This document shows, piece after piece, positions 14,912-17,966 of a stretch of 17,966 bases of DNA. A program made the translations under genes and the position numbers. The notes beneath the pieces are model-generated. The model ran no database searches. It worked only from the letters and a program-made list of their open reading frames with translations, and was not told where the DNA came from. Position 1 is the first letter of the stretch, and the number at the start of each line of letters is the position of its first letter. Source of the DNA: an uncultured Acidimicrobiia bacterium (GTDB lineage: Bacteria; Actinomycetota; Acidimicrobiia; Spongiisociales; UBA5794); NCBI GenBank assembly GCA_913031525.1, contig CAJWGC010000006.1, positions 1 through 17,966 of the forward strand. The letters are read 5' to 3'.

Positions 14912-15991
14912 ATGACGGAACGGGACATAGTGCCGCTCCTCGATCAACTAATCGCCCGTATCAATACATCGGGGCCGATGCCATTCGAAGAGTTTATGGA
15001 GGTTTGTTTATACGACCTTGAAGATGGCTTTTTTGCTACCGGTCCTTTGAGATCCACCATATCTGGCGACTTTCTGACTAGCCCAGAGGTGAGCTCTTGG
15101 TTTGGGCGGACCTTGGGCAGATTCGTCGCTTCAGAGCAGCATCGTCTAGGCAGGGACGGGTTTTTCGTCGCGGATGTAGGGGCTGGATCGGGATCACTCC
15201 TTAAAGCTGTTGCTCGCGAAATTGAATTCGGGAGTATTGATGTATGGGCAGTGGATCGTTCTCCGGCTGCTCGCGCTGCGCTCTCGGATCAGTCCGATTG
15301 GGTGGTTGGAAAGGGCATTGCTGATCTTCCCGAGCAAGTTTCTGGTGTGATCCTGGCTAACGAGCTCCTTGACAATCTTCCTACCGCTCTGGCTGTTTGG
15401 ACAGGAAACCGATGGGAGGAGAGATTTGTCGGTATTCAGAGCGGAGCACTCTCTTTGGTGAGAGTCCCAGCACGTACAGAAGTTTCTTCATGGTCGACGC
15501 AATTTGGGGGAATTGTTCCAGATGGCGGCATGGTTGAAGTTCAACTTGCTGCCGGTGATTGGCTACGAGCTGCATTGGGCAAAATGAGGAGAGGGTCGAT
15601 TGTGATTATCGACTACGGAGGTACTGCAGAAGAGCTTGAACCTCGTCGTACCCGAGGGACGCTTCGTACATATCGCGCCCATCATCTTGGCCCCGATCCC
15701 CTTCTTGAACCGGGAAAGACCGACATCACTTCGGATGTGAATTTCAGTTCGCTCATGGCTATTGCTGCTGAGGCGGGCTGCACTATTGATCTTTACCGCC
15801 AGGATGATTTTCTTGAGGTCTGGGGTTTACGCGAGGAAATTCGTCGACTTCGCCATCAAGAACTTGATCTTGCTCGACAGGGAGATCCGATAGAGCGGTT
15901 AAAGGTGCGATCGCAGCGGATCGACATAGAGGCTCTTGTTCATCCTCGGGGTCTCGGGGATTTCCGTGTACTTGTCCTAGGTGTCGCTTGA
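14912..15991 (+). CDS. MidA/NDUFAF7-family SAM-dependent methyltransferase
   Basis: This is a 359-residue class I methyltransferase of the DUF185/Methyltransf_28 family. Signatures in order are GPMPFEEFMEVCLYD (21-35), GDFLTSPEVS (52-61), SAM motif I VADVGAGSGSLL (86-97), NELLDNLP (150-157), IDYGG (233-237), RGTLRTYRAHH (248-258) and DITSDVNFSSL (271-281). The mitochondrial member NDUFAF7 (MidA in Dictyostelium) dimethylates one arginine of the NuoD homologue and is needed for complex I assembly. Here the gene lies 152 bases after nuoN on the same strand, and the matching arginine (NuoD Arg64) is present. That it acts on NuoD is inference; the family assignment is strong. ATG 14912 is preceded by GGAAG at a spacing of about 8 bases. 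Confidence 0.88.
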   Translation: MTERDIVPLLDQLIARINTSGPMPFEEFMEVCLYDLEDGFFATGPLRSTISGDFLTSPEVSSWFGRTLGRFVASEQHRLGRDGFFVADVGAGSGSLLKAVAREIEFGSIDVWAVDRSPAARAALSDQSDWVVGKGIADLPEQVSGVILANELLDNLPTALAVWTGNRWEERFVGIQSGALSLVRVPARTEVSSWSTQFGGIVPDGGMVEVQLAAGDWLRAALGKMRRGSIVIIDYGGTAEELEPRRTRGTLRTYRAHHLGPDPLLEPGKTDITSDVNFSSLMAIAAEAGCTIDLYRQDDFLEVWGLREEIRRLRHQELDLARQGDPIERLKVRSQRIDIEALVHPRGLGDFRVLVLGVA

Positions 15992-16053
15992 TTGAGTAGA
16001 GCTGAAGAATCTTTGTCTCACGGTTTGAGAATGGCAGTTATCCTGAGGGTACG

Positions 16054-16956
16054 ATGGCAATGAACAATTTGAAGACCGTCTTTTTGCTGGGCATGCTCGG
16101 CGTAGTTTTCGTAATCGTTGGAAGTCTGTTGGGCGGCCAAGGTGGTGCGATTTTCGCACTCATTTTTGCTGCGTTCTTCAACTTCGCTATGTACTTTTGG
16201 TCGGACAAGATCGCGTTGCGTATGTCCGGTGCTCGTCCGGCGGCTGAGACCGAACTGCCTGATGTGTACTCGACGTTGCGTTCGCTGACTCAGCGCGAGG
16301 ACATGCCAATGCCGACAGTTCACTTAATTGATTCACCTCAACCCAATGCTTTTGCTACTGGACGCAATCCCAGGCACGCAGCTGTTGCTGTGACCAGTGG
16401 CATTCTTGGGATAATGAGCCACGAGGAACTTGAAGCTGTACTAGCTCACGAGATTTCTCACATCAAGAATCGAGACATTCTTATCGCGACTGTCGCAGCC
16501 ACGATTGCGGCAGCGCTCGCCTTTCTGGCGCGAATGGCTTTCTGGGGGCAGCTGTTCGGAGGCCGTCGACGCAACGACAACAATCCATTGATGGCGGTTG
16601 TCGGTCTTGTTGCGATGCTCCTTGCTCCAATAGCCGGGATCATTATTCAGCGCGCTATCGGCCGTGCTCGAGAGTTTCAGGCTGATCGTTCTGGTGCTGA
16701 AACGACAGGTGCTCCTCTCGTCCTGGCCTCTGCGTTGCAAAAAATTGAAGAATCATCTACCCGGACTGTTATGCAGGTAAATCCAGCGGTTTCGCAACTA
16801 TTCATAGGAGACCCGATGCACGCCTTGCGTGGCGACTCTCGGAGAAAACAACAGAATTCTGGAAGTTCAATGTTGCGATGGTTTAGCACTCATCCACGAA
16901 CAAAGGACCGCATCGAACGTCTTGAGAAGATGGCGATGGGCCCGATGATTCGATAG
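16054..16956 (+). CDS. htpX: HtpX-type membrane zinc metalloprotease (M48)
   Basis: This 300-residue membrane protease degrades damaged or misassembled membrane proteins. The zinc site is complete: HEISH (His132, Glu133, His136) and a third ligand, Glu207, in REFQADRSG. Hydrophobic segments lie at about residues 8-27, 30-50, 142-162 and 178-200, with the catalytic domain cytoplasmic. The conserved PQPNAFATGR and the C-terminal FSTHPRTKDRIERL are also present. Two starts are possible: ATG 16054, or ATG 16060, which has better spacing from GAGGG at 16045-16049. It lies 62 bases after the methyltransferase gene and may be co-transcribed with it. A role in complex I quality control is only suggested by position. 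Confidence 0.95.
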   Translation: MAMNNLKTVFLLGMLGVVFVIVGSLLGGQGGAIFALIFAAFFNFAMYFWSDKIALRMSGARPAAETELPDVYSTLRSLTQREDMPMPTVHLIDSPQPNAFATGRNPRHAAVAVTSGILGIMSHEELEAVLAHEISHIKNRDILIATVAATIAAALAFLARMAFWGQLFGGRRRNDNNPLMAVVGLVAMLLAPIAGIIIQRAIGRAREFQADRSGAETTGAPLVLASALQKIEESSTRTVMQVNPAVSQLFIGDPMHALRGDSRRKQQNSGSSMLRWFSTHPRTKDRIERLEKMAMGPMIR

Positions 16957-17036
16957 CAGGACCTTGTCCACTCTCTGCAACATCTGATCGATTCAACAGG
17001 CCGGTGCAGTTTCAGACAGTAATCTGGTTTCTTCAA

Positions 17037-17119
17037 GCCGGGATGCCCGAGCGGTCAAAGGGAGCAGACTGTAAATCTGCCGGCGTTTGCCTACGGAGGT
17101 TCGAACCCTTCTCCCGGCA
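17037..17119 (+). tRNA. tRNA-Tyr (GTA)
   Basis: The acceptor stem GCCGGGA (17037-17043) pairs with TCCCGGC (17112-17118), with A17119 as discriminator. The anticodon stem GCAGA/TCTGC holds loop CTGTAAA, giving anticodon GTA at 17071-17073. A long variable arm, as expected for bacterial tRNA-Tyr, and a T-arm with TTCGAAC follow. No CCA is encoded. A short U-run (CTTTTTC) follows directly. Confidence 0.95.
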
Positions 17120-17226
17120 CTTTTTCAGTGGTTCTTTCCCTGACGGAAGGGGGAGAGGCTGAGCGAATCGTATGCAGCAGTTAGATCTCTGTATGTCGGT
17201 CTTTGTGCGATGGAAAAACAGCGGCT

Positions 17227-17319
17227 TCAGGAACCGACCACACTGTCCCCTCGTTCAAGTAGAAAATCTGCAACATGCGATCCGATGAAACCTGCTCCTC
17301 CTGTGATTAGAGCTTTCAT
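17227..17319 (-). pseudogene. Truncated N-terminus of a nucleotide-sugar epimerase/dehydratase (SDR)
   Basis: Reading on the minus strand from ATG 17319-17317 gives 30 residues with the hallmark start of extended short-chain dehydrogenases: MKALITGGAGFIGSH, then VADFLLERGDSVV. This is the NAD-binding glycine motif of the GalE/RfbB-type family. A TGA at 17229-17227 ends the frame exactly where the family normally continues with a VLDNLSTG-like strand. Only about 107 bases separate it from tRNA-Tyr, and no other frame there continues the family, so the remaining ~280 codons are gone. AGGA lies about 11 bases before the ATG, so the 5' end looks intact. Interpretation: the stump of a gene lost by deletion beside a tRNA. 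The homology call is strong; the deletion mechanism is inference. Confidence 0.7.
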
Positions 17320-17496
17320 GACGCGCCGTCCTGTCGGTTTTTCTTGCTTGATTTTTCGAGGCAGAGACTATTACCTATTTTGTCTGTAACGGCAAGACAA
17401 CATAAGGATTTTGGCAATTTTTGAGATGTGCACCCGATATGGCCTTCTGCGTTCCTAGCGCGATCGATGGGCTATTTAAGAGGGCCGTGAGAGGGC

Positions 17497-17517
17497 AATC
17501 CATCGGGCCAATGGATT
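17497..17517. repeat. Short perfect inverted repeat
   Basis: AATCCAT (17497-17503) and ATGGATT (17511-17517) form a 7-base perfect inverted repeat around a 7-base spacer. No U-tract follows, so it is not a standard terminator. It could be a protein-binding site or chance. Confidence 0.4.
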
Positions 17518-17653
17518 CACAGAGCGTGCTTCCGAGTTGCTTATGTACGCTGTTTATGGGTGGCTATCTCTTGGACGTGCATTTAAATCTGAGATGAAAA
17601 AACACTTGCGGGCAAGGGCATTGGGGGCGATAGTCCGACTTCCCTTTTTCTTG

Positions 17654-17679
17654 TCGAATCAGACGGAAGATTCGATTTT
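17654..17679 (+). terminator. Weak terminator-like hairpin
   Basis: TCGAATC (17654-17660) pairs perfectly with GATTCGA (17669-17675) across an 8-base loop, followed by TTTT (17676-17679). The stem is short and AT-rich, so strength would be low. No gene that it would terminate is evident. Confidence 0.3.
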
Positions 17680-17786
17680 GCGTACGTCCAGCGGAGGGAC
17701 CGTGGGATCTTTAGCTCTCAGCTTTCCGGTCGAGGATGCGGATTGAGATGATCTATCGCATCAGGCTCTAGACTTTTAGTCCCGTC

Positions 17787-17858
<72 letters not shown>

Positions 17859-17866
17859 CGCTCCGC

Positions 17867-17941
17867 GGCGGCGTAGCTCAGACAGGTAAGAGCGCTCGAC
17901 TCATAATCGAGAGGTCGGCGGTTCGAGTCCGCCCGCCGCTA
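17867..17941 (+). tRNA. tRNA-Met (CAT), elongator type
   Basis: The acceptor stem GGCGGCG (17867-17873) pairs with CGCCGCT (17934-17940), with one G-U at the first pair. The anticodon stem CTCGA/TCGAG with loop CTCATAA gives CAT at 17902-17904. The T-arm is GGCGG-TTCGAGT-CCGCC. The first pair can form, unlike the C-A mismatch of initiator tRNA, so the elongator form is favoured. An Ile-tRNA with a modified CAT anticodon is less likely given the overall sequence. No CCA is encoded. Confidence 0.94.
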
Positions 17942-17966
17942 CGTAGAAAAGATAACAAAAAGCGAG

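Larger units (their letters stand above)
17120..17786. other. Gene-poor stretch between tRNA-Tyr and tRNA-Thr
   Basis: These 667 bases hold no convincing intact gene. They contain a minus-strand remnant of an epimerase gene (17227-17319), an inverted repeat at 17497-17517 and a hairpin followed by TTTT at 17654-17679. TAGACT at 17769-17774 could be the -10 box of the following tRNA genes, but no good -35 box lies at the right distance. A 69-codon open frame near 17537-17746 shows no recognisable protein character and contains the hairpin, so I do not call it. Confidence 0.6.

Noticed and set aside
17128..17150. Hairpin CTTTCC/GGAAGG after tRNA-Tyr, considered as a terminator
   Set aside because: The stem is only six pairs including a G-U, and a purine run follows instead of a U-tract.
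17537..17746. A 69-codon open frame on the plus strand
   Set aside because: It has no recognisable domain, no good ribosome binding site at its TTG start, and a terminator-like hairpin inside it. It is probably chance.

Overview
This window is dominated by genes for respiratory complex I (proton-pumping NADH:quinone oxidoreductase type). Base composition is close to balanced. The three tRNA genes carry no encoded CCA end. A tRNA-Thr(GGT)/tRNA-Met(CAT) pair sits at the right edge. A DtxR/MntR-type regulator, a MidA-type methyltransferase and an HtpX protease are also present. Together these suggest a mid-GC, aerobic, free-living bacterium, possibly an actinobacterium of the Acidimicrobiia kind. 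This taxonomic guess is inference, and a Chloroflexota-like lineage is not excluded.

Layout. (1) Positions 1-1987 are the tail of a first nuo cluster: the C-terminus of one NuoM and a complete NuoN. (2) Positions 2079-4013 hold a metal-dependent DtxR/MntR-family regulator (+) and a convergent alkaline-phosphatase-superfamily phosphodiesterase (-), with an RNA hairpin between them. (3) Positions 4279-14759 are a second, self-contained nuo operon in the order nuoA-B-C-D-H-I-J-K-L-M-N. It has no nuoE, nuoF or nuoG, so it encodes the 11-subunit core (Q-module plus membrane arm) without the NADH dehydrogenase module. Its NuoM and NuoN differ strongly from the copies in the first cluster, so this is not a fresh duplication. 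(4) Positions 14912-16956 hold a MidA/NDUFAF7-family methyltransferase and an HtpX membrane protease, both on the same strand as the operon. (5) Positions 17037-17941 hold tRNA-Tyr, a gene-poor stretch with a 30-codon remnant of a nucleotide-sugar epimerase gene on the minus strand, then tRNA-Thr and tRNA-Met.

How the genes work together. NuoB, C, D and I form the quinone-reducing peripheral arm with clusters N2, N6a and N6b. NuoA, H, J, K, L, M and N form the proton-pumping membrane arm. Without NuoEFG the electrons must come from another donor, such as ferredoxin, F420H2 or a separately encoded input module; the window does not say which. The MidA-like enzyme is the most suggestive neighbour: its mitochondrial relative dimethylates one arginine of the NuoD homologue, and that arginine is present here (NuoD Arg64). 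Two untypical gaps in the otherwise tightly coupled operon (nuoD-nuoH and nuoJ-nuoK) are each spanned by very short reading frames joined to their neighbours by 4- or 7-base overlaps. These could be relay peptides that keep ribosomes moving across the gap, or they could be chance.
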